Shown here: piece by piece, positions 26,652 through 39,109 of the stretch
Numbering within the stretch: position 1 is the stretch's first letter
How the letters are laid out: each line of letters begins with the position of its first letter
Source: Tillus elongatus
Lineage: Eukaryota > Arthropoda > Insecta > Coleoptera > Cleridae
Direction of reading: 5' to 3'
Assembly: GCA_964006375.1 (NCBI GenBank)
Contig: OZ023263.1
Coordinates: forward strand, 139,026,673 to 139,090,672
DNA: 64,000 bases
The notes under the pieces: generated by a model
The model's input: the letters and a program-made list of their open reading frames with translations, nothing else
Told to the model about the DNA's origin: nothing
The model's database searches: none
Made by a program: the position numbers and the translations under genes

Positions 26652-28114
26652 TCAATAATATTCCGTGTCGCTGTACTTTTTTGCCTGTCGTCTCTCCCTC
26701 TCTCTCTCCTCGTCTGTACGGAAAAAAGGCCTTTGTGGTGCCCTCCGAGTCCTGGTCGGTCTCGAGCTGTTCGCTGACTCTGGAGCCTCTGGTGTCCCTT
26801 CTCCCGACTCGTTCTCTCTCTCGAACCTCGCCTCCGTGGTCGAGCCACCCGTACCTCCCAAGTCACGCGGGGAATCGCGGATGTCGGGGGTGGGTTGGGG
26901 TTCCCGTATTGGGGTACCTAGAGTTGTCTCCCTCTTATTCCGCGGTGACGCAGGCAAACTACCGATGTCTCCTGATTCGCGGGTCGGGTCGTAGGTACTG
27001 GATGCCTGCGGGCGTTCTTGCATAGGGGTCCCTAGGGCCGCCTCCGACCGCCTGTGATAACGAAACATTTTATCAGGTAGCAAGAAGGATAGGTTACCTG
27101 TGCGCGGCGTAACAACCTCCCCTCTTGGCCTGTCTACATAATGTGACAGAGCATCCTTCAATGTGCGATGAAAACGCTCGACCTGACCATTTGTTGAGGG
27201 GACGTAGCAAGCTGTGTGGGGTCTCTCGATTTGCAGCAGTTTACACATCTCGGCAAATAAAGTAGACATAAAATTTGTACCCCTGCCTGTGAGTAGTTTG
27301 GCCGGACTGCCGTGTCTGCAAATTATTTGTTCAACGAAAGCCCTGGCTACCGTCTCCGCCTTTATGTGGGGCAACGCTATTGCTTCTGCATATTTAGTGA
27401 AATAATCCATGAATGTGAGTATATATCGGTTCCCTTCATACGAAGTTACCAGAGGCCCCACTATATCCATAGGTGTCAAGGCCCAGGTTCAGTGGCAGTT
27501 TCAAACTTTTGCAAAATAACTTTCTTGAAATGCGGCGAAGTTTTCCTTCAATTGCAGGAAATGCAACTCTCACAATATTTTTCCACGTCCCTATACACGC
27601 CGGCCCAATAAAATATTCGCCTTATGTTATCCCACGTCCCCTGTTTGCCCCCGTGCCCTGCCAGCGGGTTGTCATGAAAGTCCTTCAATACCTTGTTCAC
27701 GTACCGTCGTTGTAATACTAGCTTATCCATTCTATCTTTAGGGTCCAGTTTATATAAAATCCCCTCGGCGTCCTTATAATATACTTCTTCCGTAGCGGCG
27801 TTATTACTCTGTAAGTTTTCCAAAATCACCTTGCAAAACTCGTCTGTAGTTTGACTACGTCTTACCTCTTCCTTGTCCCAGAATGGTTCAGCGAACGGCT
27901 GATCCCCTTGTAGTAGGTTGATCATATGTTTATATTCTCCGCCCATATACAGATTTATGACTATACCCGTGGCATAGAAAATAAATCCTACCATATCTTC
28001 TAGTCGTGCACTAGCTACCATATCTGGGTCTAGGTGTGTCATGTTTATCTCCTCTACATTGTCCTCCAGACAGTTTCCTTCAAACTTGTTAGACATTCCC
28101 ATATTATTTCGCAC
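26652..28114 (-). pseudogene. pol: E integrase, disrupted
   Basis: 28114-27548 carries linker sequence and the HHCC zinc finger (H at DFHDNP, H at AGHGG, then CESCISCN). After a frameshift near 27545-27480, 27479-26652 carries the catalytic core. The first Asp is in MDIVGP and the Glu in NGQVERFHRTL. The second catalytic Asp position reads LLTGRGTNF, with Gly where family members have Asp. After the Glu helix the sequence jumps from SHYVDRPRG into a polar Arg/Ser/Pro-rich tail. The usual conserved region after that helix is missing, which implies an internal deletion. The ORF ends in a charged EERERERR-type tail. Integration by this copy would not be possible. Confidence 0.87.
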
Positions 28115-28189
28115 GATGGGTCCCTAAAATGAGCATTCCTGGCCACCATGCAATAGATGGCTTAGTCGCCATCTTTTACCCAGAGCGTT

Positions 28190-29743
28190 TCATCCAAGGT
28201 GCCCTGATCTTCCTGATTTTTCCATGACCCTGTCTAATATATATCTGTCTACGTGGTTCCTGGTCTTCCCGTCTTCCGAGACCCAGTGGGCCATTGTTGT
28301 GTCGCCGCGACTTTCCAAAATATCCCCGGGAATCCTATGTACTATGGCCTGGGGTAAGGAGGGGTGGTTTTTGCAATAGTTCTGAAAATCTTCGCAAGAA
28401 TTGTCTACAAAGTAGTCCGCACCATCATATTTCCTACTAAATATGCCTGCATTACAATGTGTCTTCCCCTTCCGGTAGATCACTTCGAAATCATATTCCG
28501 AAAGCAGGAGCGACCACCGGACTAAACGACTGTTGGTGGCGTTGGTAACCCCAGAGGTCAAAATCCATCTCAAGAGCCTATGATCCATAATTATTGTATA
28601 TCTGGCGTTATATACATAACATCTAAACTGTTGAATAGCGAATATGACGGCCAACAGTTCCTTTTCCGTGAGGGAGTAATTCATCTCCGCTTTCTTCAGT
28701 TTACGACTAGCGAAGGCTATATGTCTCTCATCACCTTCCCTGACGTGACTCAGCATGGTTCCCAGGCCCGTGCCGCTAGCATCACTAGATAGTATAAAAG
28801 GCTCGTTGAAATCCGGAAATATCAACAAGGACCCCGAAGACAAGCCCTTCTTCAGAATTTCTACCGTTCGCCATACATCTTCAGAGATCTTAAATTGTAC
28901 GTTTTTATTGGTAAGTGCTATTAGCGGAGCTGCTTTCGTGGCAAGATCCTTGATGAATTTTCTATAAAAATTTATTGCCCTTAAGAACTGCCTTACCCCT
29001 TTGGCGTTCCTGGGCAACGGTAAACTTTGTATCTCTTTTACTTTATCCGGATCGGGGCGGATGCCCTCGGTCAAGATTATATGTGCTAGGTACTTCACCC
29101 TGAAGATGAGGAAGTTACATTTTCTGGGCTGCAATTGCAGTCCAGCATCCCTTAACGTCTCAAACACCTGTCTCAAGTTCTTTATGTGCGCCCTTTCGTT
29201 CTCATAACTATATACAATTATATCATCCAAATATACTAAGCAACTGACGTTGATTAATCCGTGGAACAGAAAGTTGACATAACGCTGGAATGTCAGGGGA
29301 GCTAATGCCAACTCAAAGGGCATTTTTGGGTGCTCATAATGCCCCTCATACGTGCTGAACGTTGTGTAAGGAATGGATGATCTCTCCTTTGGCACGTAAC
29401 GATACGCATCCGACACGTCGAGTACCGAAAATCGTAGACCATTATCGGCTTGGAAACTCTGTATTAAGCCCGATATGCTGGGCAGAGGGTAATACCCTTT
29501 CTTGGTCACTGCGTGCAGCCCTCTGTAATCTATACATATCCTGACCTTCCGTTCTCCCGTGGGCAAGGTCTTTGTCACCATAACCACTGGAAATGACCAA
29601 AGGCTCGAAGAAGGTCTGATCACCTTAGTCTTCATCAGCCGGTCAATCACGTTATTTATCACCTCTCGTTGTTTGTATGGTATCCGGTAGGGCCTTTTAT
29701 AAATCGGGGTGGCCCCCGGTTCTAACTCAATCTTGTGTTCCAC
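28190..29743 (-). pseudogene. pol: E reverse transcriptase and RNase H
   Basis: A 517-codon open frame beginning inside the RT domain. Residues about 20-45 hold the YRIPYKQREVI block. DVSDAYRYVP is the first catalytic Asp block and VYLDDIIVYS (about residue 178) the YxDD active site. RNase H follows with LSSDASGTGLG (near 325), EKELLAVIFA and a degraded NADxLSR equivalent, NAGIFSRK (near 460). This is the enzyme that copies element RNA into DNA. Upstream codons (29744-29810) continue the frame to a stop near 29790, linking to the region before RT. The core is well preserved although the flanking pol domains are broken, so I class it as part of a dead polyprotein. Confidence 0.9.
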
Positions 29744-29809
29744 ACCCCTACATGTCTTTACCGCGTCCTCATCTCCTCTAAACAGGTCCTAAAATTCCCT
29801 GAGCAAAAC

Positions 29810-31547
29810 TTACATCTCCCTCTTGCTAGCCTTGCTCAGGTGGCTTAGGTCAAACTCCTTCAGCCATTCTCCTTTTGAAGTATATATCCTACGGATCCTT
29901 CGTCCCTTCCTTTCAGTAACTACATACTCCTCGGTCGCTATCGCGACTGCCACACTCTGGCCTTGCTTAACAATGAATTCCGAGGGCATCAAACTGATTA
30001 CGCGGACCGGTAGTTCCTCTACGTTATCCACCACCGCCCTTGCGGAGTGTACATAAGGGGTACCAAGGTTCACCCTTTCCAATGTCAACACCCTTCCTGA
30101 TAGCTTTTTCTTCAGATGGGCAGAAAAAACGGCCACTCGCAATACGGGGGAATCGTAAATTTCTCCAACGCCGTTACTGGCGTATGTCCTGCTCCCGACC
30201 AGTCTTCGGTATATACCAAATCCTCCTTGTCTTCCAGTAACTCCTGAATATCCGGAGTATTTCTGGAAGGGTTCTCCAAGAGCGGGGCGGTTCGGTGGCT
30301 CAACTGGGGCTTGTGTAGTCGCCGCCCGGGACTTGAGCTTCTTTCCCTGAGGTCCTTGATCTAGTTCTGGAAAGGAGACTTAAATAAACTCCGGGGTTTC
30401 ACCGTAGGGTCGCTGTGTTTGCTGTCGTCGCCAAGTTCACCGTACTCGTGTACTTCTAACGGATGGGGCACCGCCCTTCTAGGTTTCCTTAAACCTGATA
30501 CCCCTCCTTCCGTCCGTTGAGCTAGGCTATTATTATTTACTAACCGGTGTGCGCGTGCGATCCCCGTTTCGGGTACGTTTCTCATCCAGGGAAGAGGATC
30601 GAAAGACGTATTTAGTTTCCCTGGTTCTGTAGCCTTTTTCCTTGCCGGCTGATGGAAGTCGGTGCCATGAGGCCTCCTTTTGTGACACTCGCAGGTCTGT
30701 TCCTGCCGAGATGACCCTTCGTCCCCCTTGTCCTGCACGTCGTCCTGGAAGGTTACTCGTCTCGTTCTATCCCTTGAACCTCGCGTTGGAACTATCCTTC
30801 GATCGCCGCTTGGTTGCCTGGACGTAGCTATCACCGCTTCAGGATCCATTTTGATTCTTACGGTGTTCTTCCTCGTAGGAAAAATCGTGCGCCCGGTTCA
30901 ACCATCGGGACCACTCGGCCGAATTCAGCTTGGGTTCCCAATCCTCTGACCTTTTGCGCCTCTCTTACCCGGCTCTCACAGGGGAAGATAGCCTTGACCT
31001 TCTGCCCTCGGAACTCTGTCCAGCCTGGCCCTTTATTGCGCTACTCCTATCGTTTCTTACGTGTTGCCCTGAGCCGGTGCTCCTTTGTGGTTGCAGGGAC
31101 TGGCTTTTTCCTATATTGCTCCCTTGAGTTGTTTCCCAGCCTTTGGGATTGTTCCAGTCCGATTCGGGGTTCGTTAGCGTCTGTCCTTTGGCCCCTTTTG
31201 TCTTGCGCTTGTCCTTTTGCGGGTTGGTTCCGTCTTTTTCCTCTACTCTTCTGTTACCCTTATTTTGTAGCGTGTCGCTTCCTTGTCTAAGGGTGGTCCC
31301 AAATTGGTTCCTGTACGCGGACGACTTGCTGGTGTTTATGTAGAGGTTTTCCCGTTCCCTATAGCATGGTTTCGCTCGTCTTGGGGGAGGGAAAGTTTCC
31401 TTAGCGATCGCACTCCGTGCCTCCTGTTGAGTGGTCGTTCGAGGGTTGGAGTTGTCGCCGGTGGCTCTCCCCGAGCTTTGTATCCGAGACTTATCCTGGT
31501 GCCGAGGGTCGAAAGGCCTATTCTCCTCGTTATTGCGTTTTCTAGCC
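29810..31547 (-). pseudogene. E pol spacer between protease and RT, polar/basic
   Basis: Minus frames 31591-30965, 30849-30361, 30303-30112 and 30142-29810 give about 500 codons between the aspartic protease and RT. The first two are very rich in Arg, Lys, Ser, Thr and Gln, without a recognised fold. The last one (30142-29810) is more hydrophobic and leads into RT. Most Ty3/gypsy elements have a much shorter protease-RT linker. The parts lie in different frames, so the original protein was continuous only if frameshifts are allowed. Function unknown; a nucleic-acid-binding linker is possible from composition alone. Confidence 0.5.
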
Positions 31548-31940
31548 TTATTCGTTGTCCGTACTTCTTTCCATTCCTCTTCCTGTGTCAAAAGTAACTT
31601 TGCTGTCTCCCGTGCAGTCGATAGCGAATTGCTCCTTGCACATTATATCTCGACCCAGTAACACGTCCACGTCGTTTAGAATGTCGTCCTCAGAAACAAT
31701 CATCTTGACCATCTTCCTATGGTGGCGTCCCGCTGGCGACAAGGATACCTCCGTTACTCCAATAGCCTGGACGTTATGTCCTCTGGCGCTAATCAGACTC
31801 AGATCTGCAAGCGCATACCTGTCGATTCCCTTTTATCCACCAAGGATTTCCTAATCAGACTAACCGCCGAGCCAGTATCAATCAGGGTTTTGGCCAGCGT
31901 TTGATTTATCTCCAAGAGACACACTGAGGGCAGTTACTGT
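31548..31940 (-). pseudogene. E aspartic protease
   Basis: The minus frame at about 31925-31850 encodes LIDTGSAVSLIRKSL, the catalytic DTG(S) loop and following strand. After a stop near 31800 the same domain continues to a DVLLGRDIM block (about 31650), the typical second conserved part near the C-terminus. Such retropepsins act as dimers to cut the polyprotein. It sits between the gag zinc knuckle (32200) and the polar spacer. Disrupted by at least one stop. Confidence 0.8.
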
Positions 31941-32099
31941 ACTGCCAGGGACTGTACACTGGGTTGTCCTGCCTCGTACGAGGGTCTTCCCCTGCACTGG
32001 CAACATTGTGGGCAGTGGTGGCGCCGTCTTCGAGAGGCGGACGTCTCTGGCGCCGTTTCTATATGGTCCACTTCCTCCACATCAGGTGGAGGAACTGGT

Positions 32100-33043
32100 G
32101 GCCGTCGGCTGGGGGATGGACTCTGAGACCCTCGAATGCTTCGTTGCTGAGGGCAGGACCTAAACCAATGACTGCAGCTGAAACAGCTGCCCCTTCAGTT
32201 TTTGGGGCACTGTGGAGCCACATGACCTGTTTTTGCACAGAGCCGGCAACGTCGGTCGCTTTCTATGGTAACCACCCGTTGAGTACTAATCGACGTGAAA
32301 TTGTCGTTCAGCACTTGTAGGTTAGCGACATGTTCCGCCCCGGCCTTGGTTAGTGCTGGATCCTGCAGCAAGATAGCCCTATCTTGTGCATCAAGTCTCG
32401 CCTCAGGCCCGTCCTAAATTGCGTCAGTAGCATGTCCCTGTCTTCCGTTTAATGCCGCTAGCCTCCTCAGGCTGAGCATTTCGCAAATCCTGTCTCTGTA
32501 ACTCTGCGCCCACTATTTTCAACCTCGTTACGAACTCCGCAACTGTCTCATCTGTCCGTTGTATCGTACTCAATAGTTTAAACTGCAGGCATCGACACGG
32601 GCTTAAAGCGCTCGAGGAACCGCTCCTTCAAATTTAAGTACCGGGCGCTGTCTAACTCCGGCTCCGAGGAATAAAAATCTACGCGGGACCAGTCAGCTTA
32701 TATTTTATTAGCTTGAGCACGTCATATTCCGACCAATCGTCCAACTTGCTACGTTTCTCAATCTCCAAAAAAGTGGCCCCGATATCCTTATCTGATATCT
32801 CGGGCAGGGTAGTGGCAATTATCCCCCACGAAAGCGCTGACGACCCGAACAATGAACAATTTGCTAAAGGGTTGGGGGAGCTGCATTTGGGGCGACATTT
32901 AATCCCGAAAAACTAGGTTTAGGGGTAGAAGTGGCTGTACCCAGATTTACTGAGGGGGATGTGAGAGGTTGAGTCATTGTAGGTAGGTTCTTTTTCCAAG
33001 CACCGGCGACTTCAACTATAAGAGAGGTTTCTCCGTTTGACAT
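32100..33043 (-). pseudogene. gag: E gag remnant with zinc knuckle
   Basis: The probable start is the minus-strand ATG at 33043-33041, followed by SNGETSLIVEVAGAW; a second ATG lies at 32976. The N-terminal part is Thr/Ser/Pro-rich and breaks at a stop near 32866. The C-terminal part contains a CCHC zinc knuckle, CRLCAKTGHVAPQC (about 32260-32219), and a second cysteine pair after a stop (CFSC). Nucleocapsid knuckles bind the element RNA. Between them (about 32850-32280) frames are scrambled. LINE A inserted 15 bp upstream of the first ATG, in the leader. Confidence 0.72.
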
Positions 33044-33484
33044 AAATTACGTCGCCTAACCTTGGGTACCCGTGTGGGGTTCCTAGTCCTCCATCGGGCG
33101 CCTCCCAGGTGGCGGATAGGGGAAAGCCTCCTAGATATAGGTGGTACCGAGGAAATCAAATACTCGGGGCGGACCAAAACTAGCACTGACCGAACAGTTA
33201 CCGGTATAAGTAACCAACTCTTGATGACCAACGGCTTAGGGCGGAAGAATTACTAAGATATAGGGCACCTTCTTGCCCTTGAGATGAGAAATCATCTCCA
33301 AAGGCGGAGAAACCAATGAATGGTGAACGGCAGGAAGATGCAGAAGGCAACGGGAAACCACTGCAGTAAAGATCCAAATTGGATATCCCTAGTTAATCAA
33401 CATGGCTGAGTGCAAGGCGAAAAATTCCGGAGTTTCTAGTCCCCTATTCGGGTCTCGGGGGGGGGGGGGGAAGGTCCGTCAGTC

Positions 33485-33830
33485 TTGAATGCAGCTAAGA
33501 AAAAGGAAAGAGACATAAGGATCGGTACGTGGAACATCAGATCCATGTTCGAGGCAGGTAAAATTCACAACATACTTCAAGAAATGCAGCCGCTCAATAT
33601 AAACGTAATGGAACTCAGTGAAACTAGATGGCCTAATTCAGGAGAAATGAAAATTAATCAGTCAAAGATTTACTACTCTGGTAACAACGACACAAATCAC
33701 CGAAACGGAGTAGCGATTGTGGTGGACGGCAACTTTTGTCAAGCTATAACTGGCTTCATCCCCATCACAGATAGAGTAATGACGATAAGAGCAACAACAA
33801 CCCAAAGAATACTTAACATCCGATAAGAGT
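33485..33830 (+). pseudogene. A endonuclease, N-terminal half
   Basis: Encodes the start of an AP-type (exonuclease-endonuclease-phosphatase) domain: RIGTWNIRSMFEAGK, the catalytic-Glu block LSETRW and the GVAIVV strand. The frame is cut in mid-domain at 33830 by the LTR of B and resumes at 44191. The enzyme nicks target DNA to start reverse transcription. The first ATG (33485) fits a typical RTE start; earlier in-frame sequence is not convincing. Confidence 0.88.
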
Positions 33831-34094
33831 TGTTATGTCTTTGACGAAGTGATTAAACAAGACGAATAACAGAACTACTAATTCTTTATTGCTACAACTA
33901 ACATAAATAACGATTCGTGAACTAGTGAATATAACGTAAATTAAATATGTAATTTTAAATGATTATGTACGTTTGTAAAACAATGAGCTGCACTTCCACA
34001 ACACAACCTTCGTAGGTACCACCTTCTATCTTTCTTCTCTTCTCCAATGTTGCCGGCTGAAAAGTCCTATATCAAACTGGTGACATATGTAACA
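33831..34094 (-). repeat. 3' LTR of B
   Basis: 264 bp, nearly identical to 43925-44190; lacks 2 bp (ag) at about 34014 and has one A/C difference near its end. On the element strand the purine-rich gaggagagaa (34095-34104) precedes it. Confidence 0.95.
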
Positions 34095-34106
34095 TTCTCT
34101 CCTCGG

Positions 34107-35380
34107 CTATAAATTCAAACGCTGGGGCTTCTTTTTTATTCTAGTCGATCTTCGTAATGGTTCTTCGGCCCTTGGTGTAGACGTCAATGGTATGTGAATT
34201 GGCTCAGTGACGATTTCTTCCTTGGAAGGTGATTCATTCTCATTTTCGAAGTTGCTTGGAAGCTTTTCTTCCTCTGTAATTGGATCTTCTTTATTCGACT
34301 CCTTGCTGCTAATCTCAGGTACTGGAACATACGGTATCTGTAAACCATTTGGACCTTCGTATTTAGTCTTTCTAAGTTGTTCAGCATGTCGCTTTCCATC
34401 CACTTCAACTTCATAAAGTAAGCTACCAAGTACTTTTGTAATCCTTCCGAATTTCCATTTTCTAATTGGATTGTCATAAAATCTTACTTGAACTGTATCT
34501 CCAATGTGTAACTTTATAAATCTCTGTTCATTTGGACGTCGTTCAGTCATTTCCTTTGAGAGGTCTCGTTTAACTAGATCTATTCTTGTTCTAAAGTGTC
34601 GCTTAAACATAAGTTCTGCAGGACTGGAGCCTGTAGTAGAATGAACTGTTTTCCTATACTGCATTAGAAATCTGCATAACTTTAGTTTCAAATCACCTGG
34701 TTCATTCATCATGGCACGTAAAGCTTGCTTGAATGTCTGGACGTATCTCTCAGCTTGCCCATTATTTGCAGGATGATAAGGTGCTGTAGTTTTGTGCTGT
34801 ATACCATTGGATTTAAGAAATTGCTGAAATTCCAATGATTTAAATTGACTTCCGTTATCACTTACTAAAGTAATGGGTAATCCAAAACGTGCAAATGTCT
34901 CTCGTAGTATTCCTATAGTGGCTTTTGTGGTCGTAGTATCAGTAGGTACAACTTCTAAATATTTTGTGTATGCATCTACAATTATAAGAAAATAGATGTT
35001 ACAAAATGGTCCGGCGTAATCTATATGCAATCTTTGCCATGGCTATTTTGGATATTCCCACGGATGAATTGGCAATTCTTGACTTGGATTGTTTCTTATT
35101 TTACAACAATCTTTGCATTTATTAGCTGTAGATTCTATATCTTTGTCGATTCCTATCCACCAAACATAACTTCTAGCTAAGTGTTTCATCTTGACGATCC
35201 CTGTATGGGCTGTATGTAATTCAGTAAGTACTCTCTATTGTAGTGTTTTTGGAATCATTACTCTTACCCTATTAAATATGCATCCATCTTGAAGACTAAA
35301 CTTGGCCACATCTTCTCCTGGTAAGTAATTTCCCGTTTGAAGCATTTCATATTTTCGTTTGCATTCAGGATCCTTGAGTG
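34107..35380 (-). pseudogene. pol: B integrase (core intact, zinc-finger region broken)
   Basis: The open frame 35030-34107 (307 codons) holds the DDE core: HIDYAGP (first Asp), LVSDNGSQF (second Asp) and NGQAERYVQTFK (Glu). A C-terminal domain with GDTVQVRFYD and a basic tail ends 12 bp from the LTR. The preceding zinc-finger region (35370-35031) reads in pieces: 35370-35235 in one frame, ending in a stop, then further stops to 35031. LINE C has split this gene from RNase H at 35380. Integrase inserts element cDNA; the N-terminal breaks should inactivate this copy. Confidence 0.9.
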
Positions 35381-35389
35381 TTTTTTTTT

Positions 35390-35434
35390 GTTCCCTCAGG
35401 GCTCGTCCGCGGCCTTGCCGCCCCGATAGCACCG
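35390..35434 (-). repeat. Conserved 3' terminus of LINE C
   Basis: 45 bp identical to 16800-16844. GC-rich and able to form a small stem (ggcggcaaggccgcgg on the element strand). It directly precedes the poly-A and is the likely recognition end for reverse transcription. Confidence 0.85.
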
Positions 35435-35466
35435 CAACCCTTGGTTGATTGTGCATACCCTTAGTC

Positions 35467-36327
35467 TTACTCCACCCATTCCAAGATCACTGTGCCTTGA
35501 ACTAGTCTGCACAGCGATTGGTAGGGTGAAGTTTTATATTGCTCTGTCTCCGGTCTAGAGTGACCGTAAATCAGTTGTCTTTTCCGGTCCAGAGCTATAC
35601 ACTCACACAAGATGTGCTGGGCTGATTCCTCCCCCTCGCCGCAGAGTCTGCATGCGAGGTCCCCTTCGAACCTCCCCATTTTATGCAGGTGTTTCTTGAC
35701 GGCCATGTGTCCCGTCAAGAGACCTGTTGTGTTTCTGAGCTGTCCTCTGCTAAGGTTTAGCAGCTCCACAGCTCTCTTTGAACTGGGTCCGTCAATTATT
35801 GACTTCCCATGTCTGAGCCCTGGACAGTCCGCCCAGTACACCTTGTGTTGGTTTCTGACCCAGGACTTAATGGCTTCCCTGGCAGTGCTCTTTGACACGC
35901 CCAGAGCCGGTTCTGGTCCCATAAATGGTTCTGCTGACCCTCTCTTCGCGAGACTGTCAGCTTCTTCATTGCCTTTAACCCCCGAGTGACCCAGCACCCA
36001 GATGAGGGTCACCTCATTCTGCCCAGCCAGGTCGCTCGTCTCGTCTCGGCACTCACTCACCAGCCAGGAATTTACCCGTGGGCTACTTAGTGCCTTAAGG
36101 GCTGCCTGGCTGTCTGTGGCTATGAGGATCCGCTTGTTGGTGTAGCCCCTCCTCTTGTTCTCCCGCACACAGTGCAGGATGGCGTACATCTCGGCCTGAA
36201 ACACCGTTGCATGGGCTCCGAGGGAAATACTATGACTTACCCTCGGTCCTTCCGAGTAAACACCTGCCCCCGTCCCACGCTCCCCGCCAGATCCGTCCGT
36301 GAACCAGACGAGCGAGTCCCGTGGCAT
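35467..36327 (-). pseudogene. C RNase H domain
   Basis: 286 codons in the same frame as the upstream RT. Active-site blocks in order: WFTDGSGG (Asp), QAEMYAI (Glu), IATDSQAA (Asp) and HSGVKGNEEADSLAK (His and final Asp). A CRLCGEG...H...C zinc motif lies near the C-terminus. All catalytic residues are present. It is separated from the RT only by one stop at 36346-36348. RNase H removes RNA from the RNA-DNA hybrid. Confidence 0.92.
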
Positions 36328-36345
36328 GCCCGGCGTCTCCTCCCG

Positions 36346-38367
36346 CTATGCCTCGCGATCAGGGATTTCCACTGTAAAGTTGTTTTCCCTGCACATTCGC
36401 GGGCTCGCGAAGTCTGACCTCATTTCAAGCATGGGCTCCTTCACGATCTCCTGAATTTTGCAGTGGCCCCTGAAGCCTGGGTTGATCTTCAGTCTACCAT
36501 TGCAGGCTAGTCTGTATAGTCCTAGCCTGGCCTCTCCCATAATAACTAAGTGTAGGGGGGGTAGATCCAGCAACACCTCCATGGCGGCTGTTGGGGTTGA
36601 AGACATGGCCCCTGTGATGCCTAGGCAAGCCATCCTGTGGATCTTGCCTAGTTTTTGTTTGGCACTGGATTGTGTCACCTTAGGCCACCAGACCAGTGCC
36701 GCATATGTTAACGATGGTCTGACCACCCTTGTGTACAGCCAGTGGGCCATACTAGGTCTTAGTCCCCACGTTTTTCCATATAGCCGCCTAGTGACGGCTA
36801 AGGTCATGACTGCCTTACGCAGTATTTTTCCAATGTGACCATTCCAGGTTAGCTTAGAGTCCAATACGACCCCAAGATATTTTACCTCCCTGGCCATTGG
36901 AACGCTCCTACCGTATAGAGTGAGAGTTCTGTGGCTTTCACACTTCCTCCTCCTCGTAAACGGCACGACGGTTGCTTTCTCGGGGCTCACCCCGAGCCCT
37001 TGATCAACCGTCCACCCTTCCACCACTTTCAGTGCAGTCTGCATACGCTCCCACACTGCCTGTGTGACCTTTCCTCGGACTATGATGACAATGTCGTCCG
37101 CATAGCCCTGTACCTCATACCCCCCTCCCGAGAGCCTCCCCAGCAGGCCGTCCACGACTAGACACCAGAGCAAGGGAGACAGAACGCTCCCCTGCGGACA
37201 CCCCGCCGCGACCCCCGCCAGCAGAGTCCCTCCCGCGAGTGAGGTGAACACCGCCCTGTCCCTGAGCATGGAACCGATCCACCTGCAGCAGGTCTCCTCT
37301 ATTCCACGCTCCCGGGCAGCTGCCAGAACCGATCCGAACGAGGTGTTGCTAAAGGCCCCCTCTATGTCTAGAAAGGCCCCCAGCGCCACCTCCTTGTTCT
37401 CCAGCGTATTCTCCAGTTTCAGCACCAGTTGGTGCAGTGCTGTTTCTGTTGAGAATCCTGCTCTGTATGCATATTGTCCGCAGTGTAGAGGATATGCTTC
37501 CAGTACACCGCCCCTAATGTGCCGGTCGAGCAGTTTTTCCACTGTTTTCAGCAAGAAGGACATGAGACTTATTGGCCTCAGGGACTTTGCCTGGTCTGTT
37601 GGACGCCCAGGTTTAGGAATAAATACAACCCTGGCCAGTCTCCATGCCCTCGGAATGTACCCCAGAGCCAGGCTGGTCCTCATAATGAGGGTAAGCACCG
37701 GCGCCAGTATATCTATCCCCTGTTGGAGCATGATGGGCATTATTCCATCAAATCCCGGCGATTTGTATGGCTTAAAGCTGTTAATGGCCCATCTGATTTT
37801 GCTCCAGGTAACCACCTCTTTAGCGACTGTCCAGTCTACTCTAGATGCCCGCCTATAAGGCGCCTCTATTTCTGAGTGTTCCCAGTCCGGAGGTGATTGG
37901 TTTATTATGTTACAGCCGGGGAAGTGCGTCTGGAGTAAAATTTCCATAGTTTCCTCCCCCGAGCTTGTAAAGCCTCCCGTGGGTGTTCTAAGGGAGCCTA
38001 TGTTAGTCTGAGGGCCCTTAGACAGGATCTTGTGTAGTCGAGCACTCTCGGACGTGTTTTCCACTTCTTCGCAGTGCCTCCTCCACGACTCCTTCTTGGC
38101 GTCCCTCAGTCTTTTGTTATAGGTCGATAGGGCCTGTCTATATTCATCCCATGCTCCCGACCTTTTGGCCGCGTTAAACAGCTTACGAACCTGCGTCCTC
38201 CTTTGCCTGAGGTCCTCGTTCCACCACGGGACGTTCCTGGTGGACACCCTCATTTTCAGGGGGCAGTTGGCGTTATAGGCCGAGGTAATTGCGTCTCGCA
38301 ATTGGACTGCTGCAATCTCGAGGTCTATTGAATTTTTTATGGTACTCTTAACCCCCCGCAGTTCCAC
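36346..38367 (-). pseudogene. C reverse transcriptase
   Basis: A long 673-codon open frame. It holds VVFIPKPGR and LRPISLMSFLLKTVEKL (fingers), GAFLDIEGAF (catalytic Asp), GCPQGSVLSPLLW and the active-site GYADDIVII (near residue 425), then the thumb. The frame closes at one stop before RNase H and is offset from the endonuclease frame upstream. The RT is intact on its own but has no in-frame start, so the gene as a whole is broken. Confidence 0.93.
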
Positions 38368-39109
38368 AGCCAGGTCTGCCCTGTAGGCTTCCCAGTCCGC
38401 CTTGCGGGGATCCCGGTACCATACCGTTTCTTTTCGACTTTGGCGATTTCAAACCGGATGTATCTGTGGTCTGAGCTACTCACTTCCCCAGACACAGCCC
38501 AGCTTTTAACAAAGTCACCCAGAAACTGGGTGGAAACTGTTAGATCTAAAACGTCCTCACGCCGTGTTGTGACGAAGGTCGGTTTATTACCCCTATTCAA
38601 TATGTCTAAATTAAATTTCATAAAGAATTGTAAAAGTGCCTCACCCCTAGAGTTTGTGTCCGAGCTACCCCACAACTCATGGTGCGCATTCGCATCCATG
38701 CCGATGATGGTCTGCCATCCACCTGCTCTGCTACCCACCATCAGCTGCTCCAATTCGTTGGGTGGAGGTGGGTCCGTGCTATCCCCTGGCAGATAGGCTG
38801 ACGCGACAGTAATGTCCCTCAGCCCATCCGCTCCTCCACATCGGATTTTGATCGTTGCCAGGTCCCTGGAACAGAAATTCATTAGAGGGAGAAACTCTAT
38901 CCCTTCCCTGACAAAAATGCAGGCCCTCGGGTTCTCGCTGGATCTGCTGTAGATGAGCTTTCCAGTAGCTCCGCGAGTCCCTTGATCTCTCCTTTATAGG
39001 AGTACGGTTCCTGGATGAGGGCCACATCCGTGTTCCTCAGAGCCATTAATAGTCCGGCCGTGGCTGCCCTACTGTGTTGGAGGTTGACCTGAAGGAACCT
39101 AAGTCCCAT
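38337..39109 (-). pseudogene. C endonuclease, frameshifted
   Basis: 39109-38897 begins MGLRFLQVNLQHSRAA and carries ALIQEPY (catalytic Glu block). After a frameshift near 38890, 38882-38337 carries GMDANAHHELWGS and a SSDHRYI-type His block. A second shift near 38360 leads into RT. All main catalytic blocks of an AP-type endonuclease are readable. The start overlaps the end of ORF1 by about 11 bp. Confidence 0.88.

Noticed and set aside
30640..31660. Several plus-strand frames rich in Leu, Phe, Pro and Ser
   Set aside because: They are antisense shadows of the polar minus-strand region of E.
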